Positions 1 to 8,881 of a stretch of DNA of 64,000 nucleotides are shown here, one piece after another. The position numbers and the translations under genes were made by a program. The stretch spans positions 124,001 through 188,000 of the forward strand of contig NZ_KZ477985.1 in assembly GCF_002837185.1 (NCBI RefSeq), written 5' to 3'. Every line of letters starts with the position of its first letter. The stretch's first letter is position 1. The notes under the pieces are model-generated. The model was given only the letters and a program-made list of their open reading frames with translations. It had not been told where the DNA came from and did no database searches. The stretch comes from Pseudomonas fluorescens (GTDB taxonomy: Bacteria; Pseudomonadota; Gammaproteobacteria; Pseudomonadales; Pseudomonadaceae).

Positions 1-227
1 AGGTCGGCAGGGCGATGCTCATCCAGATACACCGGGTGCAGGCCGAAAGCGGCGAACAAGCCTTCATCCTCCACCACCAGATCCCACAACCGCTGCCAAT
101 TGCGCTGATAAACCCCGAGCACCACCATGCGCCGCACACCGAGTTGACGGCTGTGGGCGAGGACCTGCGGACGATCATCGTCGAAGTCCGCGAAATCCAG
201 GTGGGTGTGGGTGTCGATCAGCTCCAC
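1..227 (-). CDS. TatD family metal-dependent hydrolase (partial, N-terminal part only)
   Basis: Reading the minus strand from a GTG at 227 gives a protein beginning VELIDTHTHLDFADFDDD, with the metal-binding HxH (HTH) of TatD-type amidohydrolase/DNase proteins. It continues through VLGVYQRNWQRLW and FAAFGLHPVYLDEH, also typical of the family. About 75 residues are visible and the rest lies beyond the left edge. The gene follows fruR on the same strand with only 2 bases between the fruR stop and this GTG, so the two are probably co-transcribed. TatD proteins are cytoplasmic Mg-dependent nucleases or hydrolases; the substrate of this one cannot be told. A tatD gene beside fruR is usual in pseudomonads. 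Confidence 0.85.
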   Translation of the reverse strand, partial: MELIDTHTHLDFADFDDDRPQVLAHSRQLGVRRMVVLGVYQRNWQRLWDLVVEDEGLFAAFGLHPVYLDEHRPAD

Positions 228-229
228 GC

Positions 230-1225
230 TCAGGCCTCGTGAATACGCTGCTTGAAGGTCCGGCTGATGCCGTGCACACCGGGCTGGTAATGTTCTTCTT
301 CAATGGCCGCCAGGGCCAGGCGCAGGGCGGTGTCGGCGATCAGTTGATGCTGCTGGGCCATGGCGTTGACCGGCAGCGGCAGGAAGTCCAGCAACTGCGT
401 ATCGCCGAAGGTGCCCAGGCGCAGTGGCCGAGATTTGAGCGGGAAGTCGTGAAGGGCGTCAAACACGCCTTGCAGCAGCACGTAGGACGTGGTCACCAGA
501 GCGTCAGGCAGATGCCCCAGGCGCTGCAGTAATTGCTCCATCAGCTGTCGCCCGCAGTCGCGGCTGAAGGCTTCGCCCTGTTCGATGATCACCTCACCGG
601 TAAAGCCTTGCAGGGCTTCACGGAAACCCGCGGCACGTTCCTGGCTGATGCTCAGCTCCGGATGTGCGCCGATCAGCGCGATTTGCTTGGGCAACGGTTG
701 CAGCAGGCTGCGGGTAAGCTGGTGACAGGCTTGACGGTCGTCGCTGACCACCGAACAGAACTGGCTGGACTCCATGACCCGGTCGATAGCGATCACCGGC
801 AAGCCTTTGGCCTGCAGTTCGCGATAGCTGTCATCCTCGGCTGGCAGGCAGCTGGCAACGAACAGCGCATCGCAGCGCCGCGCGCGGAACAGTTGCAGCA
901 ACTGGCGCTCGCTGTCAGCTTCATCGTCGGAGCTGGCGATCAGCAATTGATAGCCGCGCGCCCGTGCGCCTTGTTCGAGCAACTTGGCAATGCGTGCGTA
1001 ACTGGGGTTCTCCAGGTCCGGCAGGATAAAGCCCAGGGTGCGCGTGTGCCGGCTGCGCAATCCGGCCGCTTGGGGGTTAGGCGTAAACCCGTGGGCCTGG
1101 ACCACGGCCCGCACCCGCTCCACCGTCGCGTTGCTGATACGTTGCTGTTCGGCCTTGCCATTGATGACATAGCTGGCGGTGGTCACGGACACACCGGCCA
1201 GACGTGCGATATCACTGAGTTTCAA
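230..1225 (-). CDS. fruR: Catabolite repressor/activator Cra (FruR), LacI family
   Basis: This is a 331-residue LacI/GalR-type regulator. An N-terminal helix-turn-helix (LSDIARLAGVSVTTASYVING, residues 2-25) is followed by the hinge and a periplasmic-binding-protein-like effector domain (TLGFILPDLENPSYARIAKLLEQGARARGYQLLIASSDD). The frame stays open upstream to 1330, but the family starts at MKLSDIA. I therefore choose the TTG at 1225, which has an AAGGA about 10 bases upstream. In pseudomonads Cra represses the fructose operon and responds to fructose 1-phosphate. The divergent fruBKA genes and the operator at 1370-1381 fit that role. It may also repress itself, since the operator lies in the shared intergenic region. 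Confidence 0.93.
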   Translation of the reverse strand: MKLSDIARLAGVSVTTASYVINGKAEQQRISNATVERVRAVVQAHGFTPNPQAAGLRSRHTRTLGFILPDLENPSYARIAKLLEQGARARGYQLLIASSDDEADSERQLLQLFRARRCDALFVASCLPAEDDSYRELQAKGLPVIAIDRVMESSQFCSVVSDDRQACHQLTRSLLQPLPKQIALIGAHPELSISQERAAGFREALQGFTGEVIIEQGEAFSRDCGRQLMEQLLQRLGHLPDALVTTSYVLLQGVFDALHDFPLKSRPLRLGTFGDTQLLDFLPLPVNAMAQQHQLIADTALRLALAAIEEEHYQPGVHGISRTFKQRIHEA

Positions 1226-1369
1226 ACCGGGTTTCCTTGTTTTTTTGAGCGTGCCCCGACATTTTGTCCAATCGTAACCGATTCCAGCATACGACCAATG
1301 TCCCACAGCAGGCGCCGAGTGGCCCTTCAAGCTTGCGCAATTAACGCGTAATCTGCCATAAATTCTAGA

Positions 1370-1381
1370 TTAAACGTTTCA
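1370..1381. promoter_or_regulatory. Cra/FruR operator
   Basis: The sequence TTAAACGTTTCA is a near-perfect palindrome. It matches the operator known for Pseudomonas Cra (TTAAACGTTTCA) and is close to the enterobacterial consensus TGAAACGTTTCA. It lies between divergent fruR and fruB, 137 bases before the fruB start, and is the only such site I saw in this gap. Confidence 0.85.
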
Positions 1382-1483
1382 GCAAGGGTATTTTTACGAT
1401 GTTCGCCGCTGAGTGGCTACTGCCAACTGACCGCTCAGTCAGTTAATTTTGAACACCGCTAAGCTGATTTATTCAAAACAATA

Positions 1484-1512
1484 CCTAGTGCGCACCTCGC
1501 ACTAACTAGGAG
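1484..1512 (+). promoter_or_regulatory. Possible hairpin covering the fruB ribosome binding site
   Basis: TAGTGCG (1486-1492) and CGCACTA (1498-1504) form a perfect 7-bp stem with a 5-base loop just before the AGGAG (1508-1512) of fruB. An outer CCTAG/CTAGG pairing would reach into that AGGAG. A second short inverted repeat (AACTGAC at 1425-1431, GTCAGTT at 1438-1444) lies further upstream. The rest of the gap after the Cra operator shows no convincing promoter. Confidence 0.35.
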
Positions 1513-1518
1513 AACGGC

Positions 1519-4377
1519 ATGCTCGAGCTCACTGTAGAGCAGATATCCATGGGCCAGGTGGCAGTGGATAAATCTGCGGCCTTGCACCTGCTCGCTGAAA
1601 AACTGGTGGCCGATGGCCTGGTTGCCGAGGGTTATCTCAGTGGCTTGCAAGCCCGTGAAGCCCAAGGCTCGACCTTTCTTGGCCAAGGCATCGCCATTCC
1701 TCACGGCACCCCGGAAACCCGCGACCAGGTATTTTCCACTGGCGTGCGTCTGTTGCAGTTTCCCGAAGGCGTGGACTGGGGCGACGGCCAGGTCGTGTAC
1801 CTGGCGATCGGGATTGCCGCCAAATCCGATGAACACTTGCGCCTGCTGCAATTGCTGACCCGCGCCCTGGGTGAGACCGACCTCGGCCAGGCGCTGCGCC
1901 GCGCCGGTTCCGCCGAGGCGTTGCTGAAACTGCTGCAAGGCGCGCCGCAGGAACTGGCACTGGATGCACAGATGATCAGCCTCGGCGTGTCGGCCGATGA
2001 TTTCGAGGAACTGGTGTGGCGAGGCGCGCGCCTGTTACGCCAGGCCGATTGCGTGAGCAACGGGTTTGCCGCCGTGTTGCAGCAAGTCGATGCACTGCCC
2101 CTGGGCGATGGCCTGTGGTGGTTGCACAGCGAGCAGACGGTCAAGCGCCCGGGCCTGGCGTTCGTCACGCCGGACAAACCCATGCGCTATCTGGGCCAGC
2201 CGCTCAATGGCCTGTTCTGCCTGGCCAGCCTGGGCGAAGCGCATCAGGCGTTGCTCGAGCGCCTGTGTGCCTTGCTGATCGAAGGGCGCGGCCAGGAATT
2301 GGGCCGCGCCACCAGCAGCCGTGCCGTGCTTGAAGTGCTGGGTGGCGAACTGCCGCCCGACTGGCCCAGTGCCCGCATCACCCTGGCCAACGCCCACGGC
2401 CTGCATGCACGCCCGGCGAAGATCCTCGCGCAACTGGCGAAAAGTTTCGACGGCGATATTCGCGTGCGCATTGTCGATGGCCCGGTCGGTGCGGTGTCGG
2501 TTAAAAGCCTGAGCAAGCTGTTGAGCCTCGGCGCGCGGCGTGGCCAGGTGCTGGAATTCGTCGCTGAGCCGGCGATCGCTGGCGATGCGCTGCCAGCCCT
2601 GTTGACCGCGATTGAAGAAGGCCTGGGCGAAGAGGTCGAGCCGTTGCCGACCGTCAGCGCCCAGCCCGCCACCGTCGACATCGAGCCAGTCATCAGCGCG
2701 CCGCTGTCCGGTAGCCAGATCCAGGCAATTGCCGCCGCGCCCGGTATCGCCATCGGCCCCGCGCATATCCAGGTGCAACAGGTCTTCGACTATCCACTGC
2801 GCGGTGAGTCCTGCGGTGTCGAGCGCCAACGCCTGCAGGCTGCGCTGAGTGATGTTCGTCGCGATATCGAGGGCCTGATCGAACGCAGCCAGTCCAAGGC
2901 GATTCGCGAGATCTTCATCACCCACCAGGAAATGCTCGACGACCCGGAGCTTACCGACGAAGTCGACACCCGCCTCAAGCAAGGCGAAAGCGCCGAAGCG
3001 GCCTGGATGAGCGTGATCGAAGCGGCCGCCAGGCAGCAGGAGTCGTTGCAGGATGCCCTGCTTGCCGAGCGCGCCGCCGACCTGCGCGACATCGGTCGCC
3101 GCGTACTGGCGCAACTGTGTGGTGTCGACACCGCGCAGGAGCCCAATGAGCCCTACATTCTGGTGATGGACGAAGTCGGTCCTTCGGACGTTGCGCGCCT
3201 GGACCCGGCCCGTGTCGCCGGCATCCTCACGGCCCGTGGCGGCGCCACGGCCCACAGCGCCATCGTCGCCCGCGCGCTTGGCATTCCCGCGCTGGTCGGG
3301 GCCGGCGCGGCGGTATTGCTGTTGAGCGCCGGTACACCCTTGTTGCTCGATGGCCAGCGCGGCCGCCTGCACGTCGACCCCGATGCCGCCACCCTGCAAC
3401 GCGCGACCGTTGAGCGCGACACCCGCGAACAACGCCTGCAAGCCGCCTCCGCACAACGCCATGAACCGGCGCTGACCCGCGACGGCCACGCGGTGGAAGT
3501 GTTCGCCAATATCGGCGAAAGCGCCGGAGTGGCCGCGGCGGTGGAGCAGGGCGCCGAGGGCATCGGCCTGTTACGCACCGAGCTGATTTTCATGGCCCAC
3601 CCCCAAGCCCCGGACGAAGCCACCCAGGAAGCCGAATACCGGCGCGTACTCGACGGCCTCGACGGGCGCCCGCTGGTGGTGCGCACCCTCGACGTGGGCG
3701 GCGATAAACCGCTGCCGTACTGGCCGATTGCCGAGGAAGAAAACCCGTTCCTCGGTGTGCGCGGCATTCGCCTGACCCTGCAACGCCCGCAGATCATGGA
3801 AGCGCAACTGCGCGCGCTGTTGCGTTCGGCAGACAGCCGGCCGTTGCGCATCATGTTCCCCATGGTCGGCAGCGTGGATGAATGGCGCGCGGCCCGCGAC
3901 ATGACCGAGCGTCTGCGCCTGGAAATCCCGGTGGCCGACCTGCAACTGGGGATCATGATCGAAGTGCCTTCGGCCGCGCTGCTGGCGCCGGTACTCGCCC
4001 GGGAAGTCGACTTTTTCAGCGTCGGCACCAACGACCTGACCCAATACACCCTGGCCATCGACCGTGGGCACCCGACGCTGTCGGCCCAGGCCGATGGCCT
4101 GCACCCGGCCGTGCTGCAACTGATCGACATCACCGTGCGTGCCGCCCATGCCCATGGCAAATGGGTCGGCGTGTGCGGTGAGCTGGCGGCGGACCCGCTG
4201 GCGGTGCCGGTGCTGATTGGCTTGGGTGTGGACGAGTTGAGCGTGTCGGCGCGCAGCATCCCCGAAGTGAAGGCGCGGGTGCGTGAATTCAGCCTGAGCC
4301 AGGCCCAGGGCCTGGCGCAACAGGCACTCGCGGTGGGTTCGCCCGCCGAAGTACGTGCTCTAGTGGAGGCCGTGTAA
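1519..4377 (+). CDS. fruB: Fructose PTS multiphosphoryl transfer protein (EIIA-HPr-EI)
   Basis: This 952-residue cytoplasmic fusion passes phosphate from PEP to the fructose permease FruA. An EIIA-Fru domain lies at about 1-145, with the phosphorylated histidine in GIAIPHGT (His62). A degenerate EIIA-like stretch follows at about 155-270. HPr lies at about 283-370, with its active histidine in NAHGLHARPA (His296). A complete Enzyme I runs from about 402 to the end, with GGATAHSAIVARALGIP (His579) and the PEP-binding barrel motifs GIGLLRTELIFM and MIEVPSAAL. It opens the fruBKA operon: the fruK ATG follows its TAA directly. An AGGAG precedes the ATG at 1519. Cra, sensing fructose 1-phosphate, is the expected regulator. 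Confidence 0.96.
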   Translation: MLELTVEQISMGQVAVDKSAALHLLAEKLVADGLVAEGYLSGLQAREAQGSTFLGQGIAIPHGTPETRDQVFSTGVRLLQFPEGVDWGDGQVVYLAIGIAAKSDEHLRLLQLLTRALGETDLGQALRRAGSAEALLKLLQGAPQELALDAQMISLGVSADDFEELVWRGARLLRQADCVSNGFAAVLQQVDALPLGDGLWWLHSEQTVKRPGLAFVTPDKPMRYLGQPLNGLFCLASLGEAHQALLERLCALLIEGRGQELGRATSSRAVLEVLGGELPPDWPSARITLANAHGLHARPAKILAQLAKSFDGDIRVRIVDGPVGAVSVKSLSKLLSLGARRGQVLEFVAEPAIAGDALPALLTAIEEGLGEEVEPLPTVSAQPATVDIEPVISAPLSGSQIQAIAAAPGIAIGPAHIQVQQVFDYPLRGESCGVERQRLQAALSDVRRDIEGLIERSQSKAIREIFITHQEMLDDPELTDEVDTRLKQGESAEAAWMSVIEAAARQQESLQDALLAERAADLRDIGRRVLAQLCGVDTAQEPNEPYILVMDEVGPSDVARLDPARVAGILTARGGATAHSAIVARALGIPALVGAGAAVLLLSAGTPLLLDGQRGRLHVDPDAATLQRATVERDTREQRLQAASAQRHEPALTRDGHAVEVFANIGESAGVAAAVEQGAEGIGLLRTELIFMAHPQAPDEATQEAEYRRVLDGLDGRPLVVRTLDVGGDKPLPYWPIAEEENPFLGVRGIRLTLQRPQIMEAQLRALLRSADSRPLRIMFPMVGSVDEWRAARDMTERLRLEIPVADLQLGIMIEVPSAALLAPVLAREVDFFSVGTNDLTQYTLAIDRGHPTLSAQADGLHPAVLQLIDITVRAAHAHGKWVGVCGELAADPLAVPVLIGLGVDELSVSARSIPEVKARVREFSLSQAQGLAQQALAVGSPAEVRALVEAV

Positions 4378-5298
4378 ATGGCAAGGATTTTGACCCTGAC
4401 GCTGAATCCGGCGTTGGACCTCACGGTACGCCTGGCGCGCCTGGAACCCGGTGCAGTCAACCGCAGCGAAACGCTCATCACCCATGCCGCCGGCAAGGGC
4501 GTGAACGTGGCGCAGGTGCTGGCGGACCTCGGCCACGAGGTCAGTGTGGGCGGCTTTCTCGGCGCGGATAACCCCCAGGCGTTCGAGGCGCTGATCGCCA
4601 GCCGTGGGTTTGGCGATTCGTTCATCCGCGTGCCGGGCGAAACCCGCAGCAATATCAAGATTGCCGAGCAGGATGGCCGGGTCACCGACATCAATGCTCC
4701 GGGGCCGTTGGTGAGCGCGCAGGCGCAGGAAGAACTGCTCAAGATGATCACGCTCGTCGGCCCCGAATTCGATGCGGTGGTGGTCGCCGGCAGCTTGCCG
4801 CGTGGCGTGAGCCCACAATGGTTTCAGGCCCTGATCGAGCAATTGAAAAACCTCGGTTTGAAAGTGGCCCTGGACACCAGCGGCGAAGCCTTGCGCGCCG
4901 GCTTGAAGGCAGGCCCCTGGATGGTCAAGCCCAATACTGAAGAGCTTGCCCAGGCCTTGGATAACGCCACGGATGCCATCAGTCAGTTGCATCAACAGGG
5001 TGTGGAACATGTGGTGGTCTCGGACGGTGCTGCCGGCGTGAGCTGGTACAGCTCGGGTGCGACCGTGCAGGCCACGCCGCCCAGGGTGACGGTTGCCAGC
5101 ACCGTAGGCGCCGGCGACTCGCTGCTGGCGGGCATGCTCCACGGCCTGCTGCGCGACGAAGCGCCCGAGCAGACCCTGCGCCGCGCCACGGCAATTGCCG
5201 CGATGGCGGTGACGCAAATCGGTTTCGGCATCAGCGATGACGCGCAGTTGGCGCGCCTCGAAGGCGGCGTCGATGTGCGCACGCTGACAGAACAATAA
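4378..5298 (+). CDS. fruK: 1-phosphofructokinase
   Basis: This 306-residue PfkB/ribokinase-family kinase phosphorylates fructose 1-phosphate, the product of FruA transport, to fructose 1,6-bisphosphate in the cytoplasm. The N-terminal substrate motif is HAAGKGVNVAQVLADLG (about residues 36-52). The C-terminal anion-hole/catalytic motif VGAGDSLLAGMLHG contains the general-base aspartate. Length and start (MARILTLTLNPALDLTV) are normal for FruK. The ATG follows the fruB stop with no gap and fruA begins 11 bases after its stop, so the three genes form one translationally tight operon. Confidence 0.96.
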   Translation: MARILTLTLNPALDLTVRLARLEPGAVNRSETLITHAAGKGVNVAQVLADLGHEVSVGGFLGADNPQAFEALIASRGFGDSFIRVPGETRSNIKIAEQDGRVTDINAPGPLVSAQAQEELLKMITLVGPEFDAVVVAGSLPRGVSPQWFQALIEQLKNLGLKVALDTSGEALRAGLKAGPWMVKPNTEELAQALDNATDAISQLHQQGVEHVVVSDGAAGVSWYSSGATVQATPPRVTVASTVGAGDSLLAGMLHGLLRDEAPEQTLRRATAIAAMAVTQIGFGISDDAQLARLEGGVDVRTLTEQ

Positions 5299-5309
5299 GA
5301 GGGTTTGTG

Positions 5310-7013
5310 ATGAAGTTAGCCATTGTTACCGCCTGCCCGAACGGCATGGTCACCAGTGTGCTGTGCGCGCGCTTGCTGGACGCCGCCGCACAGCGCCAGG
5401 GCTGGAGCACCAGGGTCGAAGTGGTGGACGTGCAACGCCCGGACAGCCAGTTGTCCCAGGCGACCCTCGATGACGCCGAATGGGTGCTGCTGGTCAGCAG
5501 CACGCCGGTGGATATGCACCGTTTTGTCGGCAAACGGGTGTTCCAGAGCACGCCGGCCCAGGCGCTGGCGGATGTCGACGCGGTGTTGCGTCGGGGCGCC
5601 GAGGAGGCGCAGGTGTATGTGGCGACCGAGGCGCCGGCTGGGAAGGCCCCGCGCATAGTCGCGATTACCGCTTGCCCGACCGGCGTTGCCCATACATTCA
5701 TGGCCGCCGAGGCCTTGCAGCAGACCGCCAAGCGCCTGGGCTACGACTTGCAGGTCGAGACCCAGGGCTCGGTCGGTGCGCGCACGCCGCTGAGTCCGCA
5801 GGCCATCGCCGATGCCGACGTGGTGCTGCTGGCGGCGGATATCGAAGTCGCCACCGAGCGCTTTGCCGGCAAGAAAATCTACCGCTGCGGCACCGGCATT
5901 GCCCTCAAGCAATCGGAAGCCACCCTCAACAAGGCGCTGGCCGAAGGCGCGGTGGAAAGCGCCGGCAGCGGCGCAGTGGCCAAGTCGGAGAAAACCGGCG
6001 TGTACAAACACCTGCTCACCGGGGTGTCGTTCATGCTGCCGATGGTGGTGGCGGGCGGTTTGTTGATTGCGTTGTCCTTTGTGTTCGGCATCCATGCCTT
6101 CGAGGAAAAAGGCACCCTGGCGGCGGCGCTGAAAACCGTCGGCGACCAGGCGTTCATGCTGATGGTGCCGTTGCTCGCGGGCTACATCGCCTACTCGATT
6201 GCCGATCGTCCCGGCCTCGCGCCAGGCATGATCGGCGGCCTGCTGGCGGGCACGCTGGGTGCCGGGTTCATTGGCGGGATCTTCGCCGGTTTCCTGGCCG
6301 GCTACAGCGTCAAGCTGATCTCGCGGGCGGTGCGCTTGCCGCAAAGCCTGGAGGCGCTCAAGCCGATCCTGATCATCCCGTTGCTGGCCAGTTTGTTCAC
6401 CGGCCTTGCCATGATCTATCTGGTCGGCCCACCGGTGGCCCGCTTGCTGACCGGGCTGACGGATTTCCTCAGCACCATGGGCACCACCAACGCGGTGCTG
6501 TTGGGCATCCTGTTGGGCGGCATGATGTGCGTCGACCTGGGCGGCCCGATCAACAAGGCGGCGTATGCGTTTTCCGTCGGCCTGCTGGCGGCGTCAAGCG
6601 GGGCGCCGATGGCTGCGACCATGGCCGCCGGCATGGTGCCGCCGATTGGCATGGGCATCGCGACGTTCCTGGCCCGGCGCAAGTTCGCCCAGACTGAACG
6701 CGAAGCCGGCAAGGCCGCGATGATTCTCGGCCTGTGCTTTATCTCCGAAGGCGCCATTCCGTTTGCGGCCAAGGACCCGCTGCGGGTCATCCCGGCCAGC
6801 ATTGCCGGTGGTGCGCTGACGGGGGCGCTGTCGATGTACTTCGGCTGCAAACTGGCCGCGCCTCACGGCGGGTTGTTTGTGCTGGTGATTCCGAATGCGA
6901 TGAATCATGCGCTGCTGTATCTGCTGGCGATTGTAGCCGGCAGTGTGCTGACCGGTGTGGTGTATGCGCTGATCAAGCGGCCGGAAGCGGCGGAGTTGGC
7001 CGTCACTGCCTGA
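5310..7013 (+). CDS. fruA: Fructose PTS permease EIIB'-EIIB-EIIC
   Basis: This inner-membrane permease takes up fructose and phosphorylates it at C1. It has two tandem N-terminal EIIB-type domains. The first (about 1-100, IVTACPNGMVTSV) lacks the usual phosphocysteine context. The second (about 113-205) has VAITACPTGVAHTFMAAEAL with the phosphorylated cysteine near residue 122. From about residue 225 the EIIC membrane domain has some eight to ten hydrophobic helices (LPMVVAGGLLIALSFVFG, GLLAGTLGAGFIGGIFAGFLAGY) and the family motif DLGGPINKAAYAF. A GTG at 5307 directly precedes the ATG at 5310; I prefer the ATG, with GAGGG about 8 bases upstream. It ends the fruBKA operon and a REPIN follows. 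Confidence 0.95.
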   Translation: MKLAIVTACPNGMVTSVLCARLLDAAAQRQGWSTRVEVVDVQRPDSQLSQATLDDAEWVLLVSSTPVDMHRFVGKRVFQSTPAQALADVDAVLRRGAEEAQVYVATEAPAGKAPRIVAITACPTGVAHTFMAAEALQQTAKRLGYDLQVETQGSVGARTPLSPQAIADADVVLLAADIEVATERFAGKKIYRCGTGIALKQSEATLNKALAEGAVESAGSGAVAKSEKTGVYKHLLTGVSFMLPMVVAGGLLIALSFVFGIHAFEEKGTLAAALKTVGDQAFMLMVPLLAGYIAYSIADRPGLAPGMIGGLLAGTLGAGFIGGIFAGFLAGYSVKLISRAVRLPQSLEALKPILIIPLLASLFTGLAMIYLVGPPVARLLTGLTDFLSTMGTTNAVLLGILLGGMMCVDLGGPINKAAYAFSVGLLAASSGAPMAATMAAGMVPPIGMGIATFLARRKFAQTEREAGKAAMILGLCFISEGAIPFAAKDPLRVIPASIAGGALTGALSMYFGCKLAAPHGGLFVLVIPNAMNHALLYLLAIVAGSVLTGVVYALIKRPEAAELAVTA

Positions 7014-7026
7014 TGCGGTAAAAAAA

Positions 7027-7116
7027 TGTGGGAGGGGGCTTGCCCCCGATAGCGGTGTGTCAGCCAGTACATCTGGTGCCTGACACACTGCCATCGGGGG
7101 CAAGCCCCCTCCCACA
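7027..7116. repeat. REPIN, type 1 (GGGGGCTTGCCCCCGAT family)
   Basis: Two inverted copies of a short palindromic element frame a variable middle. The left arm starts TGTGGGAGGGGGCTTGCCCC and the right arm is its reverse complement ending at 7116. The same arms recur at 8769, 13273, 19625, 37565 and 61843. The copy lies 13 bases after fruA and may also act as its 3' hairpin. Confidence 0.9.
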
Positions 7117-7143
7117 TTTGGATTTGCATTGGCGGTAAGGGCG

Positions 7144-7161
7144 GTGTCATATCTGCTTCAT
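7144..7161 (+). promoter_or_regulatory. Possible Pho box upstream of the PhoD-type phosphatase
   Basis: GTGTCAT, four bases, then GCTTCAT resembles the PhoB site of two CTGTCAT repeats spaced by 4 bases. The first repeat matches 6/7 and the second keeps the TCAT core. A TTAAGT at 7172-7177 could serve as the -10. It lies 47 bases before the phosphatase ATG. The match is partial, so this is a candidate only. Confidence 0.45.
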
Positions 7162-7207
7162 CCGGCCATGCTTAAGTGGCCCTTTTGATACTCAAGAGGG
7201 CACTCGC

Positions 7208-8749
7208 ATGAGCCAGTTCGATCTCGGACGTCGCCGCGTGATGCAAGCTGTCGGTGCCGGCCTGCTGCTGCCGGGCCTGGCGCCGGCGGTGATTGCGTCG
7301 GTCAAGGACCGCCCGCTGCTCACCGACGGTGTGCAATCAGGCGATGTGCTCGGTGACCGCGCAATGATCTGGAGCCGCAGCGACCGCCCGGCGCGGATGG
7401 TGGTGGAGTGGGACACCCGCAGTGTGTTCAGCAACCCACGCCGACTCGTCTCGCCGCTGGCCGATAACCGCAGCGATTTTACCGCCCGCGTCGAACTCAC
7501 CGGGTTGCCCGCCGACCAGGCGATTTTCTACCGCGTGCATTTCGAAGACGCCCAGACCGGCATCGCCAGCGAGCCGTGGTTCGGCCACCTGCGCAGCGTG
7601 CCGCAACAGCGGCGCGACATCCGTTTTGTGTGGAGTGGCGACACCGTCGGGCAAGGCTTCGGCATCAACCCGGACATCGGCGGCATGCGCATCTATGAAG
7701 CCATGCGCCTGCGCCTGCCGGACTTTTTTATCCACAGTGGCGACACCATCTACGCTGACGGCCCGGTACCGGCGCAACTGGCCACCGAAGGTGGACGCAT
7801 CTGGCGCAACATCACCACCGAAGCCAAGAGCAAAGTCGCCGAAACCCTGGATGAATACCGCGGCAATTACCGCTACAACCTGTTGGATGAAAACGTGCGC
7901 CGCTTCAATGCCGAGGTGCCGCAGATCTGGCAGTGGGACGACCACGAAGTGATCAACAACTGGTCGTCGAGTAAACAGTTGGATGAGCGCTACCAGACTC
8001 GCGACATCAACACCCTGGTCGGCCGTGCGCGCCAGGCCTGGCTGGAATATTCACCGATGCGCCGGCAAAGCGCCGACGCGGGCGGGCGGATTTATCGCAA
8101 GCTCGGTTATGGTCCGCTGCTGGACGTGTTCGTGCTGGACATGCGCAGTTATCGCGGCCCGAACGACGACAACCTGGGCGGCGAAAAGCCTTTCCTCGGC
8201 CGCGAGCAACTGGACTGGCTCAAGCGCGAACTCAAGGCGTTCCGGGCGCAGTGGAAAGTGGTCGCAGCCGACATGCCTATCGGCCTGGGCGTGCCCGACG
8301 GTGAAGTCAGCCCCGGCGTGCCGCGCTGGGAAGCGATTGCCAACGGCGATCCCGGCCCGGCCCAGGGGCGTGAGCTGGAAATTGCCGAACTGCTTGGGTT
8401 CCTGCGCGCACACAAGGTGCGCAACCACGTATGGCTGACCGCTGACGTGCACTACTGCGCGGCGCATCACTATCACCCGGATCGGGCGGCGTTCCAGGAT
8501 TTCGAACCGTTCTGGGAGTTCGTCGCGGGGCCGTTGAATGCGGGGAGCTTCGGGCCCAATCCGTTGGACAAGACCTTCGGACCCGAGGTGGTGTTCGAGA
8601 AGGCACCACCGGCGCAGAACACCTCGCCGTTTGCCGGTTTTCAGTTTTTCGGCGAGGTGCAGATTGATGGGCAGACGGCGGAGTTGACCGTTATTTTGCG
8701 CGATCTGGATGGCATCTCGGTGTTCGAGCAAAAACTGCAGCCCGCTTGA
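7208..8749 (+). CDS. phoD: PhoD-like alkaline phosphatase/phosphodiesterase, Tat-exported
   Basis: This 513-residue protein carries an N-terminal twin-arginine signal (GRRRVMQAVGAGLLLPGLAPAVIA, residues 7-31). An N-terminal Ig-like PhoD domain follows (VQSGDVLGDRAMIWSRSDRPARMVVEWDT), then the metallophosphatase domain. The domain's metal-binding motifs are present: FIHSGDTIYADGP, QWDDHEVINNW and WLTADVHYCAAHHY. PhoD enzymes are exported folded to the periplasm or outside and release phosphate from phosphomono- or diesters, usually under phosphate starvation. It appears monocistronic, flanked by REPINs on both sides. The exact substrate is inferred from the family only. Confidence 0.9.
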   Translation: MSQFDLGRRRVMQAVGAGLLLPGLAPAVIASVKDRPLLTDGVQSGDVLGDRAMIWSRSDRPARMVVEWDTRSVFSNPRRLVSPLADNRSDFTARVELTGLPADQAIFYRVHFEDAQTGIASEPWFGHLRSVPQQRRDIRFVWSGDTVGQGFGINPDIGGMRIYEAMRLRLPDFFIHSGDTIYADGPVPAQLATEGGRIWRNITTEAKSKVAETLDEYRGNYRYNLLDENVRRFNAEVPQIWQWDDHEVINNWSSSKQLDERYQTRDINTLVGRARQAWLEYSPMRRQSADAGGRIYRKLGYGPLLDVFVLDMRSYRGPNDDNLGGEKPFLGREQLDWLKRELKAFRAQWKVVAADMPIGLGVPDGEVSPGVPRWEAIANGDPGPAQGRELEIAELLGFLRAHKVRNHVWLTADVHYCAAHHYHPDRAAFQDFEPFWEFVAGPLNAGSFGPNPLDKTFGPEVVFEKAPPAQNTSPFAGFQFFGEVQIDGQTAELTVILRDLDGISVFEQKLQPA

Positions 8750-8768
8750 CCTGGAACGCGGTTAAAAC

Positions 8769-8856
8769 TGTGGGAGGGGGCTTGCCCCCGATGGCGGTGG
8801 GTCAGTCATTGATCAATGACTGTCAGACCGCTATCGGGGGCAAGTCCCCTCCCACA
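8769..8856. repeat. REPIN, type 1
   Basis: Left arm TGTGGGAGGGGGCTTGCCCC from 8769 and an inverted right arm ending TCCCCTCCCACA at 8856, with one substitution (CAAGTCCCC). It sits between the convergent phoD-like and reductase genes and may serve as a shared 3' hairpin. Confidence 0.9.
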
Positions 8857-8881
8857 TTTGGTCTTCAGTGTCGGTAAAGGA

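Noticed and set aside
3153..4751. Long minus-strand open frame (532 codons) opposite fruB/fruK
   Set aside because: Low-complexity Arg/Ser/Ala-rich translation with no family features, a mirror effect of high-GC codon use in the well-identified fruB and fruK genes.
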